Below, one piece after another: positions 1 to 10,179 of a DNA stretch of 64,000 nucleotides; positions within the stretch are counted from its first letter, which is position 1, and every line of letters begins with the position of its first letter. This stretch comes from Ovis canadensis (lineage: Eukaryota > Chordata > Mammalia > Artiodactyla > Bovidae), in contig NC_091247.1 of NCBI RefSeq assembly GCF_042477335.2, positions 8,206,501 through 8,270,500 of the forward strand. The letters are read 5' to 3'. Made by a program: the position numbers and the translations under genes. The notes under the pieces are model-generated. The model searched no databases and had not been told where the DNA came from. It saw only the letters and a program-made list of their open reading frames with translations.

Positions 1-314
1 TGCTTAGTTGATCAGTTGTGTCCAACTCTTTGCAACCCCATGGACTGGCTCCTCTGTCTTTGGGGATCCTCCAGGCAAGAATACTGGAGTTGGTTGCCAC
101 GCTCTCCTCCAAAAGAACTTCCCAACCCAGGGATCAAACCCAGGTCTTCCACATTCCAGGTGCATTCTTTACCATCTGAGCCACCAGGGAAGCCCAAGAA
201 TATTGGAGTGGGTAGCCTATCCTTTCTCCAGGGAAACTTCCAGACCCAGAAATCGAACCACGGTCTCCTGTGTTGCAGGCAGATTCTTTACCAGCTGAGG
301 TACCCAGGAAGCCC
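1..314 (-). mobile_element. Bov-tA-family SINE, two units, cut by window start
   Basis: Read on the minus strand it has the tRNA-Glu-like head (cttccctggtggctcag type) and the body that ends in the gtcggacacaactg-type motif. A second head-plus-body unit is attached, ending at the tRNA-like head near 280-314. It is diverged by scattered substitutions. Confidence 0.85.
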
Positions 315-811
315 TGAAATTGCCTGAGATCTGTTTAAAATGCAGGTTCCTGGACCCTACACGGTAAAGCTATGATCATTAGGTGGGTGTCGGGGGGCCC
401 AATTGTCTATATAGCTACCTGTATTACAGCTTTATTGATGTATAGTCAACTATAATATCTCCATATATTTAACAATTTGATGAGTACGCATGTATATCTG
501 TGAAACCATCACCACAATTAAGATGCGGAAGATTGTCTTGAAAATCTCCACTTAGTTTCTTGGTGCCTCTTTATAATCATCCCTCCCTCCCTCTCCCCAG
601 GCAATCACAGGTCTCTTTTTTCTCACTATAGATGAGTTTGCATTTTCCAGAATTTAATCGGAATGAAATCATACAGCGTGTATGCTTCCTTGGTCTGGCT
701 TTTTTTTTTTTTCACTCAGCCCAATTATTTTGAGACGCCCATGTTGATGTGTTTATCAATGGGTTCACTTTTTATTGCTAAGTAGGATACATTCTAATTT
801 GTTTATCTATT

Positions 812-931
812 TGTTCTTTTTCGGCCATGCCGTGCAGCATGCAGGATCTTAGTTTCCCGATCAGGGATCGAGTCTGAGCCCGCTACACTGGAAGTGCAGA
901 ATCTTAACCACTGGACCACCAGGGAAGTCCC
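812..931 (-). mobile_element. CHR-2-type tRNA-Glu SINE
   Basis: The minus strand carries the 'gacttccctggtggtccagtgg' head, the 'gatccctgatcgggaaactaag' middle and a short 'gccgaaaaag' tail. A short direct repeat, tgtttat, lies on both sides. Confidence 0.8.
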
Positions 932-1050
932 TGTTTATTTAATCATAGGATGATGGATACTTCTGTTGTTTCAATATCCAGCTTTGACAGGTCTAGCTGC
1001 TGTGAACCTTGTGTTGTCCTGGTGTCCCAGTCTTGGTGGTTATCAAAGTT

Positions 1051-1379
1051 TGTGCTGTGCTTTGTCGCTCAGTCATGTCTGACTCTTTGCGACCTTGTGG
1101 ACTGTAGCCCGCCAGGCACCTCTGTCCTTGGGGATTCTCCAGGCAATAATATTGGAGTGGATTGCAATGCCCTGCTCCAGGGGATCTTCCCAAACCAGGG
1201 ATCGAACTCAGGTCTCCCTCACTGAGGGTGGATTCCTTACCATCTGAGCTACAGGGGAAGCCCAAGAATACTGGAATGGGTTGCCTATCCCTTCTCCAGG
1301 GGATCTTCCTGACCCAGGAATTGAACCAGGGTCTCCTGCATTACAGGAGGATTCTTTACCAGCTGAGCTACCAGGGAAG
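1051..1379 (-). mobile_element. Bov-tA-family SINE dimer
   Basis: It has the same two-unit structure and orientation as the element at the window start, inserted in the L1 remnant. The two heads end near 1260 and 1379. Confidence 0.85.
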
Positions 1380-1747
1380 CTTACATTCAATAAATACCTA
1401 GGAGTGGATGACTGGATTATACGGCTGGTGTATGCTCAACATTTTAAGAACCTGCCAAACTGTTTTTCAAAGTGATTGTACCATTTTACATGACCACCAA
1501 CGGTGCATGAGATCTCTGGTGGCTCCACAGTCTTGTCAATATTTGGTGGGGTTTTCATTGTAACCATTCTAATAGGTGGGAAGTAGGACCTCACTGTGGT
1601 TTTAATTTGCATTTCCCTAAGACTAATGGTGTGGTTATTTGTCATCTGTAGATTTTCTTTGATGAGGTGTCTATTCTATTTAAATTGTCTTCTCATCAAT
1701 AAATGCTACATATATCTAAATACAAGTCCTTTGTCAGCTATATTTTT

Positions 1748-2050
1748 AAAGAATAAATTTATTCACTTATTTTTGGCTGTGCTGGGTCTTTGTTGCTGTG
1801 TGGTTTTATCTCTGGCTGTGGCAAGCATGGGCTTCTCATTGCAGTGGCTTCTCTTCTTGCAGAGCACAGTTCTCTAGGGTGCACAGGCTTCAGTAGTTGT
1901 GGTTCCCAGACCCTGGAGCACAGGCTCAATAGCTGTGGTACATGGGTTTAGTTGCTCTGAGGCATGTAGGATCTTCCTGGACCAGGGATCAAACCTGTGT
2001 TTCCTGCATCGGCAGGCAGATTCTTTACCACCGAGCCATCAGGGAAGCCC
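1748..2050 (-). mobile_element. CHR-1-type SINE
   Basis: It shows the 'tttggctgtgctgggtctt' body and the 'ccatcagggaagccc' head on the minus strand. It is bracketed by a 14-bp duplication with one mismatch (tcagctatattttt near 1734, tcagctgtattttt near 2050). Confidence 0.8.
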
Positions 2051-2436
2051 TCAGCTGTATTTTTGTAATTATTTTCTCCAAGTCTGTGCATGCCATTTCA
2101 CTTTTGTAACAAATGCCTTGGATGACTTTCATGCACTTGGAGTCTGAGAACCTCTCCTTAATGACCAACAGTGCAAATTCAAACAGCAGCAAGCAATGCT
2201 GGCCCATCTGACCGACAAAAATAAAAAAGAGGGTCCTTGGGTGTCATTGGTGATGGGGAGTCAGGGGGACATTCCAGATACTCTTAGATGGAGGGGAAAA
2301 TGGGGCAAAATCCTAGGAGGACGATTTTGCTGATCGTTCATCAAAATCTTTAAAGGCGGATTCCTTTGATTCAGTAAGTTCTCTTCTAGGATTTTTTTTT
2401 CCTGAAAAAGGAATAAGCAATAGCAGTAAGTTGTCT

Positions 2437-2706
2437 CGGAGAAGGCGATGGCACCCCACTCCAGTACTCTTGCCTGGAAAATCCCATGGACGGGGGAGAC
2501 TGGTAGGCTGCAGTCCATAGGGTCTCGAATAGTCGGACATGACTGAGCAACTTCACTTTCACTTTTCACTTTCATGCATTGGAGAAGGAAATGGCAACCC
2601 ACTCCAGTGTTCTTGCCTGGAGAATCCCAGGGACGGGGGAGCCTGGTGGGCTGCCGTCTATGGGGTTACACAGAGTCGGACACAACTGAAGTGACTTAGC
2701 AGCAGA
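2437..2706 (+). mobile_element. BOV-A2 SINE with exact TSD
   Basis: This is a dimeric BOV-A2: two ggagaagg-to-gtcggacacgactg monomers joined by the 'cttcactttcacttttcact' linker and ending in an AGCAG tail. It is flanked by a perfect 15-bp TSD, agcagtaagttgtct, at 2422-2436 and 2707-2721. Confidence 0.92.
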
Positions 2707-2721
2707 AGCAGTAAGTTGTCT

Positions 2722-3359
2722 GTCCTGGGATCTTTGGTCCTGGGGTTGTGCTGACAGGAGTGAGTTGCAGACATGCCTGGCTGGCTGACCTGGGATCTTG
2801 GTACTCTGCTGTGTGCTCAGAGCCCCAAGTGAAAGGCTCAGAGGGGCTGGGAGGTCAGTGAGGCTGATTTGACCGCCCCCCAGCAGGGAGGCTGGAGGAA
2901 AGTCCTATGCAGGTCTCACCCGACTGCGTCAGGAGTCTGGCCTGGCCAGGTTTGAACAAGCCACCACCAGTTCCGACCGGGAACAAGGGACACTTGGCTG
3001 ACACAGCTACCTGGGACCTAGGAAAGGGCAACCCTTTGCTCCAAATACCAGTAGTTTCCCCGGGATACAGTGAGGTGGGGCCTTGGCCACGGCCAGCCGG
3101 CACTGCTGGAGCCGGGCAGAAGAAGGGAGATGGGAGTCTGAAGACCTGGGCGGTAGATCAGCCCCTGTTGTTCTGTGTCACTTGGCCCAAGCCTGTTCCC
3201 CTACTGAGGCCCCAGTCTCCTGAGTTGGGCAGTGAACGCATGGCTCAGGTACTCAGTTCCCTTCTGGCCCCACCAGAGAGGACTGAAAGCATGGGTACTG
3301 GAATCTTCCAAACTTGAGTTCCATCTGTCTCCATCACTTTCTGTGACTTGGCATGTTAT
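2722..3359. other. Unique intergenic sequence
   Basis: This stretch is moderately GC-rich and single-copy in appearance. It has an open frame of 136 codons with no recognisable domain and no splice signals of note. I see no gene. Confidence 0.5.
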
Positions 3360-3740
3360 TTAGCCTCTCTGTACCTCAATTCCTTTTTTAAAATTTCTAT
3401 TGACATATAGTTGATTTACAGTGTTGTGTTTCAGGTGTATAGCAAAGTGATTCACACACACATACACACACTCACACATATCTATATATATTATAATAAT
3501 TATTATTATTTTCCCATGTAGGTCATTACAAGATATTGAGTAGACTTCCCTGTGCTATATAGTCGGTCTTTGTTGGTTATATATTTTGTATATAGCAGTG
3601 TGTATATTTTGATTCCAAACTCCCTAATTTCCCCTCTTCTCCTTTGGTTCCATAAGTTTGTTTTCTGCATCTGTGAGTCTCCTTCTATTTGGAAATGAGT
3701 TCACCTGTAACATTTCTTAAGGTCCCGCATATCAGGGAAA
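3360..3740 (-). mobile_element. L1 3' UTR fragment (artiodactyl type)
   Basis: The minus strand ends with the familiar tail 'aacactgtaaatcaactata', preceded by the 'gctatatagcacagggaagt' and 'tatgtggaatc' type words of artiodactyl L1 3' ends. A short CA/TA-rich stretch at 3460-3500 lies in the middle. Confidence 0.85.
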
Positions 3741-3859
3741 CCCTATGGTGTTTGCCTTTGTCTGGCTTCCTTCACTTGGAATGATCATCTCTAGGTTGAC
3801 TCTGTTTCCAAGTAGAACCCTGCAGTGGCTCCTCAGTTTGCTTTGGAAAAGGGCCCTCA

Positions 3860-4300
3860 GGATCTGCCCCTTCCCTCCTCTCCAGCTCCATGTCCTGCCT
3901 CTTCCTCCTCGTCATCACACTGCAGTTACTCTGTAGCCCCTGCACTCTTCCGCCCCAGCCCAGGGCCTTTACAGATGCTCTTACCTTGTAAGTCTGTGCC
4001 TGTCTCCCCAGCTCAGTCCTACTCATTCATCAGGGCTCAGATGCCATTTTTTCAGGGTCAGCCTGACCTGATCCCAGACACAATCACTCCTGCTACTGAC
4101 CCCTGTCGTCACACAGCGGTGGTCACTAAACAATGCTATCTGTGATTATTTGTTTGATGTCTGTCTCCACTTGTTTGGTGTCTCTCCCTGAGAGCAGGGA
4201 CAAGACAGTCTTGTTGGGGACTGTGTCTCCTGCCCTTTACACAGGCTTGGCAGAGAGTAGGCACCCCAGCAGCTTTGTTGAACAAGTAGTGTTAACACCC
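3860..4300 (+). mobile_element. L2 LINE 3' end remnant
   Basis: The order of words fits the 3' end of mammalian L2: 'cagggctcagatgccat', a block matching the 'ccttccctgacc' area, 'ttatttgtttgatgtctgtctcc', 'gagagcagggac' and 'ggcagagagtaggcacc'. It is old and diverged. It contains a perfect palindromic oestrogen-response core at 4056-4068. Confidence 0.7.
4056..4068. promoter_or_regulatory. Candidate oestrogen response element
   Basis: GGTCAGCCTGACC is a perfect 13-bp palindromic ERE core (GGTCAnnnTGACC). With one base on each side it is G-core-T, which matches the 15-bp consensus at 14 positions. It lies in an L2 remnant 44.6 kb upstream of the FAM102A start codon. Binding is inferred only. 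Confidence 0.45.
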
Positions 4301-4463
4301 TATGCCATCCATTCTAAGATGTGTTTTCACCTCACATTTTAACATCTCTGAAGTCAGGACATATATTTTAACTACAGTGACTGGATAGCAGCTGTGACAT
4401 ATTCTCCAGTACCTGCCGGTTTGTGTGAAAACTTGCAGCTTGGAAGGACACCCCCAAGACAAC

Positions 4464-4682
4464 AGTGGCGTTGTTGTTGTCTAGTCACTATGTGGTGTCC
4501 GGCTCTTTGCAACCTAATGGACTGCAGCCCGCCAGGCTCCTGTGTCCATGGGATTCCCCAGGCAAGAATATTGGAGTGGAATGCCCTTTCCTTCTCCAGG
4601 AGATCCGCCTGACCCAGGGACTGAACCCATGCCTTCTGCATTGGCAGGCGGATTCTTTAACACTGAGCCAGCAGAGAAGCCT
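4464..4682 (-). mobile_element. Bov-tA SINE
   Basis: It is a full-length minus-strand Bov-tA from the GTT-rich tail at 4464 to the degenerate head (ctctgctggctcag) at 4682. Confidence 0.88.
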
Positions 4683-4809
4683 CAAGAGTGGGATACTCTG
4701 AAGAAAAGCCGCTTTATCCAAGCTCTTGATGATATAGGACAATATTTCCTGGGACAGCACAGACTTCAGTGACTCCCAGTGAAAAAGTGACCTAGAAAAG
4801 TCAGATTCC

Positions 4810-4979
4810 AAGACTTTCCTAGGGATCCAGTGGTTAGAACTTTGCACTCCTGATGCAGGGCACTGGGGTTCTATCCCTGGTCAGGGAACTCAGTCCCACA
4901 TACTGCAACTAAAGATCCCACGTGCTGCAACTAAGACCTACCAGAGCCAAATATATTTTAAAAAAATTAAAAAAAAACA
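4810..4979 (+). mobile_element. CHR-2-type SINE with A-rich tail
   Basis: It has the 'gactttcctagggatccagtgg' head, the 'ccctggtcagggaactcag' middle, two 'ctgcaactaag'-type repeats and an A-rich tail at 4956-4979. Confidence 0.85.
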
Positions 4980-5007
4980 AGAATCAGAGTCTTAATCAAC
5001 TATACTC

Positions 5008-5100
5008 CTCCAGGGGGTCTTTCTGACCCAGGGATTGAACCCGTGTCTCATGCGTCCTGCATCAGCAGGCGGATTCTCACTAGTGCCACCTGGGAAGCCC
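5008..5100 (-). mobile_element. Truncated Bov-tA head
   Basis: Only the tRNA-like head and the following gatccctgggtcag-like block remain, on the minus strand. Confidence 0.75.
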
Positions 5101-6147
5101 ATACTTCAAAGAAAAAGAAAGAAATAACATGAAGTAAAAAAAAAGAAAAAAAAAGATTCTGCATGTGCAAACGTTTCAGGAATATCTTCATGAATTATTC
5201 TGATCATAGTTTCCTTTTTATGTGTGCACATAGTGGTATATGATTAAAATGTCTGTTTAAAATAGTGCGTTCAATAAGCATAAAGATAATAAAATTTCTA
5301 AGTGTTAAGGAAGTGTGTGTGTCCTGTTTCACTTGATAGTGCTGGAGACCCGTGTAGGGGGCAGAGCTCTAGGAGGCCACAGGGGGGCGCGCTGTCCACC
5401 TGCGCCTTCCCAGCCCAGAGTTTCGGGAATCGGGGCTGGGAGGCTTGTGGCATGTCGTTCTCTGTGTGTCCTGTAGGTGGCGCTATAAAGCCACAGTCAG
5501 GCGTAGCCCTGGGAGTCCCAGGCTGGAGGGGTGGGGATGGTGAGATAGGAGCGAGGCCTCAGGAGTGTCCTGTCCTGGAGGGGAGCAGTCTCTTCCACCA
5601 CCCCAGGGAGAAGCCGTGGCCAGTTCTACCAGGGTGGCTATCCTAGAGGCAGCTCGGGGTGTGGACCGAGCTTAGGAACCAAAGCTGGCTTCGCTACCTA
5701 CCTGGGCTGGCTGTGTGATTCTGGCTCCCCTTCCTTTTCTGGCCCCAATCTTCCCACTGCAGTGAGGGTGTGAGAGCCTCATCTGACCCCTGACAAAAGG
5801 CCAGAGGTGGCCAAAAGTCTGCCACCAGCTGCCCAGTGGGCCACTCACGGGCTCACCTGCAGAGCCCCAAGCCCGGTGACAGCCCTCTGCTTGTCTGACC
5901 TTGCCCCCTGTTCCTGAGGTCAAGGTGTTGCCCTGACTTCCCCTGTTGGGAAAGAGGGGCCCAAGGCTGCAGATCTGTGAGTGGTTGGAGCCAGGTGTGT
6001 GTGAAAAGGAACTCTGTTTGCCCCATCCACCATACCTGTCTGACCTCTTGTGGCGGAAGGGGATGCAGAGCAGGGTGGGAGGGAATTTCCCATTGAAGAA
6101 AAGGAGCTAATCCATCCTTGGTAAGAAGATGGATTAGTCATGCATGC
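5101..6147. other. Unique intergenic island
   Basis: After an A-rich start this becomes GC-richer single-copy sequence. It holds three CTCF-like cores (5351-5483, listed separately). No coding exon is recognisable. Confidence 0.55.
5351..5483 (+). promoter_or_regulatory. Cluster of three CTCF-like motifs
   Basis: Against the core CCASYAGRKGGCRS, 5470-5483 (CCTGTAGGTGGCGC) matches 13 of 14, 5351-5364 (CGTGTAGGGGGCAG) 12 of 14, and 5377-5390 (CCACAGGGGGGCGC) 12 of 14. All three read in the + direction. This could be an insulator or loop anchor; occupancy is inference. Confidence 0.5.
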
Positions 6148-6251
6148 CTGGGATTTCCCTCGCAGTCTGGTGGTTAAGATTCTGCCTTCCAGTGCAGGGG
6201 GTGTGTGTTCTGTCCCTGATTGGGGAACTAAGATCCCACATGCCACACACT
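6148..6251 (+). mobile_element. CHR-2-type SINE
   Basis: It has the 'gggatttccctcgcagtctgg' head and ends at 'aactaagatcccacatgcca'. Its A-rich tail has been replaced by, or has grown into, the purine satellite that follows. Confidence 0.82.
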
Positions 6252-6377
6252 GAAGAAGAAGGAGAAGAAGGAGAAGAAGGAGAAGAAGGAGAAGAAGGAG
6301 AAGAAGGAGAAGAAGGAGAAGAAGGAGAAGAAGGAGAAGAAGGAGAAGAAGGAGAAGAAGGAGAAGAAGGAGAAGAA
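6252..6377 (+). repeat. (GAAGAAGGA)13 minisatellite
   Basis: A 9-bp unit is repeated 13 times without a single substitution (6255-6371), with partial copies at both ends. One strand is entirely purine. It starts at the tail of the CHR-2 SINE. The open frame through it (Glu-Glu-Gly repeats) is not a gene. Confidence 0.97.
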
Positions 6378-6632
6378 AAAAGCCTAATTTATCTCCCTCC
6401 CAAAACTAAAGAAACTTTTTAAGCCATTGTTTTTTGGTTTTTTTTTTTGGAAAAGACACAAAAGGCACAAATTATATAAGAAAAACTTGATGAATTAGAC
6501 TCAGATGTTTAAATCTTTGCCCTCAAAAGTTGTCGCTAAGAGAATCAAGAAGCAGGCCACAGATTAGGATAAAAATATTCGTAATACATACCCCTGAAAA
6601 GGACTTGTATCCAGAATGCACAAACAATGTCT

Positions 6633-6904
6633 GCTGCTGCTGCTAAGTCACTTCAGTCGTGTCCGACTCTGTGACCCCATAGATAGCAGCCCACCAGGCT
6701 CCCCCATCCCTGGGATTCTCCAGGTAAGAACACTGGAGTGGGTTGCCATTTCCTTCTCCAATGCATGAAAGAGAAAAGTGAAAGTGAAGTCGCTCAGTCG
6801 TGTCCAACTCTTTGAGACCCCATGGACTGCAGCCCACCAGGCTCCTCCGCCCATGGGATTTCCCAGGCAGGAGTACTGGAGTGGGGTGCCATTGCCTTCT
6901 CCAA
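6633..6904 (-). mobile_element. BOV-A2 SINE with TSD
   Basis: It is a dimeric BOV-A2 on the minus strand, beginning with the GCT-repeat tail. It is flanked by an 11-bp exact TSD, aaacaatgtct, at 6622-6632 and 6905-6915. Confidence 0.92.
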
Positions 6905-7048
6905 AAACAATGTCTACGACTCAATAATAAGACAATCAGCTCAACTTAAAAGTGGGCAAAATATTTGAAAAATTACTTCACTAAAGAAGATATGTGCATA
7001 GCCAATAAACATATAAAAAGATACTCAACATCATTATTTGTAAGGGAA

Positions 7049-7260
7049 AGTGAAAGTGAAGTCGCTCAGTCCAGTCCGACTCTTTGTGATCCCGTGGACT
7101 GTAGCCCTCCAGGCTCCTCTGTCCATGGGATTCTCCAGGCAAGAGTACTGGAGTGGGTTGCCATTTTCTTCTCCAGGGGATCTTCCCGACCTAGGGATCG
7201 AACCCAGGTCTACCTGCATTGAAGGCAGACTCCTTAACCTCTGAGCCACCAGGGAAGCCC
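7049..7260 (-). mobile_element. Bov-tA SINE with 14-bp TSD
   Basis: It is full length on the minus strand. The exact duplication tatttgtaagggaa lies at 7035-7048 and 7261-7274. Confidence 0.93.
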
Positions 7261-7463
7261 TATTTGTAAGGGAAGTACAAATTAAAGTCACAGTGAGATA
7301 CCCCTGCCTGCCCACTGAAATGGCTAAATTTTAAAAAGGCCAATAATCCCAAGGGTTGGTGAGGGAATGACTGGAACTCTCCTATCCTGCTGGTAGATTG
7401 TAAAATGGAAAAACCACTTTAGAAAACAATTTTTCAGCTCTTATAAAATTAAACCTATATTTA

Positions 7464-7527
7464 CTGCTGCTGCTGCTGCTAAATCGGTTCAGTTGTGTCA
7501 GACTCTGTGCGACCCCATAGACAGCAG
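7464..7527 (-). mobile_element. BOV-A2 3' end fragment
   Basis: A roughly 60-bp piece with the (GCT)n tail followed by the 'gtgtcagactctgtgcgacc' block. The rest of the SINE is missing. Confidence 0.75.
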
Positions 7528-7572
7528 AACCCGCAAATCCACTCTCAGGTATTTACCCCAAAGGAATGAAAA

Positions 7573-7975
7573 CTTCAGTTCAGTTCAGTCACTCAGTTGT
7601 GTCCGACTCTTTCCAACACTATGGATTGCACATGCCAAGTCTCCCTGTCCATCACCAACTCCCGGAGTTTACTTAGCAGCAGCAGCAGCAGCAGCAGCAG
7701 CATGTCCATTGAGTCGGTGATGCCATCCAACCATCTCATCCTCTGTCGTCCCCTTCTCCTCCCGCCTTCAATCTTTCCCAGAATCAGAGTCTTTTCCAGT
7801 GAGTCTGTTCTTCACATCAGGTGGCCATAGTATTGGAGCTTCAGCTTCAGCATCAGTCCTTCCAGTGAATATTTAGGACTGATTTCCTTTAGGATGGACT
7901 GGTTGGATTTCCTTGCAGTCCAAGGGACTCTCAAGAGTCTTCTCCAACACCACAGTTCAAAAGCATCAAACTCAT
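7573..7975 (-). mobile_element. BovB LINE 3' end, 5'-truncated
   Basis: The minus strand is the 3' end of BovB, ending in the actgaactgaact-type tail at 7573-7590. About 400 bp remain. An (AGC)9 run at 7675-7701 replaces a short piece of the normal sequence. Confidence 0.9.
7675..7701 (+). repeat. (AGC)9 microsatellite inside BovB
   Basis: Nine perfect AGC units are preceded by 'actt', the same context as the 3' tail of BOV-A2 SINEs (gacttagcagcagc). Confidence 0.97.
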
Positions 7976-7991
7976 GTCCTCCTAAAGTCTT

Positions 7992-8219
7992 GGGCTTCCC
8001 AGGTGACACTAGTGGTAAAGAACCTGCCTGCTGATGCAAGAGACATAAGAGACGTAAGAGACCCGGGTTTGATCCCTGGGTTGAGAAGATCCCCTGGAGA
8101 AGGAGATGATAACCCACTCCAGTATTCTTGCCTGGAGAATCTCATGGGCAGAGGAGCCTGGCAGGCTACAGACCATGGGGTCTCAAAGAGTCGGACACGA
8201 CCGAAGTGACTTAGCAAGC
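7992..8219 (+). mobile_element. Bov-tA SINE
   Basis: It is a full-length plus-strand copy, with a short duplication aaagtctt at 7984-7991 and 8220-8227. Confidence 0.9.
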
Positions 8220-8331
8220 AAAGTCTTTTCCAGGATGTTCACAGCAGCCTTACTCACAATAGGCAAAAATGGCTCAAATGACCGTGTGGTCATCCATACC
8301 ACAATACTTGGCAATAAAAAGGACTGAATCA

Positions 8332-8490
8332 GAGACTTCCCTGGTGGTCCAGGGGTTAAGAATCTTCCTTCCAATGCAGGAGTCACAAGTTGGCTCCCTG
8401 GTCAGAGAACTAAGATCCCACATACCATGGGGCAACTGAACCCATGAATGAAGAGTCTGCTCAGCCAAATAAAAAAAGAGTGACTCACTG
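8332..8490 (+). mobile_element. CHR-2-type SINE
   Basis: It has the 'gacttccctggtggtccagg' head, 'gagaactaagatcccacata' middle and an A-rich tail near 8468. Confidence 0.85.
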
Positions 8491-8764
8491 ACATTCATAG
8501 CAACAATATGGATGAATCTCAAAATAACGATGCTGAGTGACAGAAGCCAGACAAAAAGCATTCACACTGTGTGAATCTGTTTAAGTCCCAGAAAACGCAA
8601 TGACAGAAACTACAGTGACAGAAGAGGGGTGGGGTGTCAGGGAGGGTGGGAAGAACAGGCTTACAAAGGGATGTGAGGGGCTCATGGAGGTAACGGATCC
8701 GGTCACTGTCTGGATTGTGGTGATGAAATCACTGGTGGTCACATACTGAAACGTGTACTTCTTA

Positions 8765-8890
8765 TGCCTTTTGTGTATGTGTGTGTGGCCACAGGGCATG
8801 TGGAATCTCAGTTCCCTGACCAGGGATCGAACCCACACTCTCTGCACTGGAAATGTGGAGTCTTAGCCATTGGATCCCCAGGGAAGTCTG
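8765..8890 (-). mobile_element. CHR-2-type SINE
   Basis: A minus-strand copy with the 'cagttccctgaccagggatcg' block and the 'gatccccagggaagtc' head. Confidence 0.83.
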
Positions 8891-8990
8891 GTACTTGTAC
8901 CTTTTAAATATGTGCATTTTACTGTTCATCAATTATAGCTCAATAAAAAGTAATTAGCTTCAGGAAAACAGAAAAAAAACAATGCTTAGC

Positions 8991-9520
8991 TATATAATAT
9001 TTGCAGAAGAAAAATCACGTAAACACTGAACAGTGATTTTTAAATTGAGATATTAAGTATATTCAGTGAGTTGCACAAAAAAGTGTGTAAATCTTAAGTG
9101 CGACTAGTGATTTAACACCAAACCTCGACGGTACTTCCGCAATAGAAGATAGAGTACAGGAAATGGGGGTGGGGATGACGCAGGAAAGCAAAATCCTTCC
9201 TTCTCAAAACAGGTAGTGGGCAGAGAGCGTATGGAAGACAGGTAAACAGAGCAGGGAGGAAAAATTGGCTAGAAGGTATGTATCAAAAGATAGCAGTATG
9301 TGCTGATTGCTTAGAAGCATGAAATGCGTAAGTGCTAGAAAAAAAATAAACCCGAAGACTCAAAAGTGGTTGCTTCTGGGGGAGGGGGGTGGCGTGGGGA
9401 GACGGGGAGGGACAGACAGGAAACCAATGCGTGTTGTTATCTTCCTTTTCACATTAAGTTGGTTTTGTTTCCCATACCTGGACTGTATTGCATCAATTCT
9501 AAGACGCCCATTTATTCACA
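8991..9520. other. AT-rich, weakly repetitive sequence
   Basis: It probably holds diverged L1-like material. A G-rich stretch lies at 9377-9413. No gene is seen. Confidence 0.4.
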
Positions 9521-9524
9521 TGCT

Positions 9525-9830
9525 TAAAAACTGAAGTATAGCTGATTTTCAATATTATGTTCGTTTCAGGTGTACAGCACAATGATTCATATGATACCGG
9601 GAAAGACTGAGGACAGGAGGAGAAGGGGACGACAGAGGATGAGATGGTTGGATGGCACCACCGACTTAATGGACATGAGTTTGAGCAAGCTCCAGGAAAT
9701 AGTGAAGGGGAGAGAAATCTGGCGTGCTGCTATCCATGGGATTGCAACGAGTCGAACGACTTAGTGGTTGAACAACTATATATATTTTGTATCGATCACT
9801 TCCTGGCTGGGTGACATTAAGGAAGTCGCT
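9525..9830. mobile_element. L1 3' UTR (-) carrying BovB 3' end (+)
   Basis: 9525-9596 reads as a minus-strand L1 3' UTR. It is interrupted at about 9597-9765 by the last part of BovB on the plus strand (the gacgacagaggatgagatgg block), and L1-like sequence resumes near 9772. Confidence 0.75.
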
Positions 9831-10175
9831 TAGCTTCTCTGAGCCCCGAATTCTTCATCTAACGAATTTGATAATACTCTAGAATTGTAATATTAAGTAA
9901 GCACATGGGCAGGAAGCCCAGCGCTTGATCTACAGTAGAAGTGCAATAAACAGCAGCTGTTCCAATTAGCTCTTTTTAAATTTAAAATCATTGTTATTTT
10001 GTCAAAATAATGCCACACTTCAGTGAATCTAAGACATCACCAACTATAACACGCACCATTACTTATGCACCATGGAGAAATAAGCACTGCCAATTATACA
10101 TGTCAGGTGCACGGCTGACTGTAAAAAAATGCATCTTGATTTTAAAGATGTTAAAATGTGAATCAATGCCTGGCG
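9831..10175. other. Mixed old-repeat sequence
   Basis: 9800-9960 has MIR-like words ('cttctctgagccccgaattcttcatct'). The rest is AT-rich with no recognisable gene. Confidence 0.4.
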
Positions 10176-10179
10176 ACGA

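Larger units (their letters stand above)
420..2190 (-). mobile_element. L1 LINE remnant split by three SINEs
   Basis: AT-rich blocks at about 420-810, 933-1050, 1380-1745 and 2051-2190 read as one old L1 on the minus strand (ORF2 end and 3' UTR words such as those around the 'accattttacatgaccaccaacgg' region). The SINEs at 812-931, 1051-1379 and 1748-2050 interrupt it. It is too diverged to code. Confidence 0.7.
6400..8990 (+). mobile_element. L1 LINE ORF2/3' end, heavily interrupted
   Basis: The host blocks between the younger insertions read in order as the 3' end of L1 ORF2 and the 3' UTR on the plus strand: 'gactcaataataagacaatcagctcaac', 'aaagaagatatgtgcatagccaataaa' and 'cagtgagatacccctgcc', up to 'gcagccttactcacaataggc' and 'agctcaataaaaag'. 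Frames are broken throughout. At least five SINEs and a BovB sit inside it. Confidence 0.8.

Noticed and set aside
6144-6422. Glu-Glu-Gly repeat protein
   Set aside because: Translation of the 9-bp minisatellite plus SINE; not a gene.
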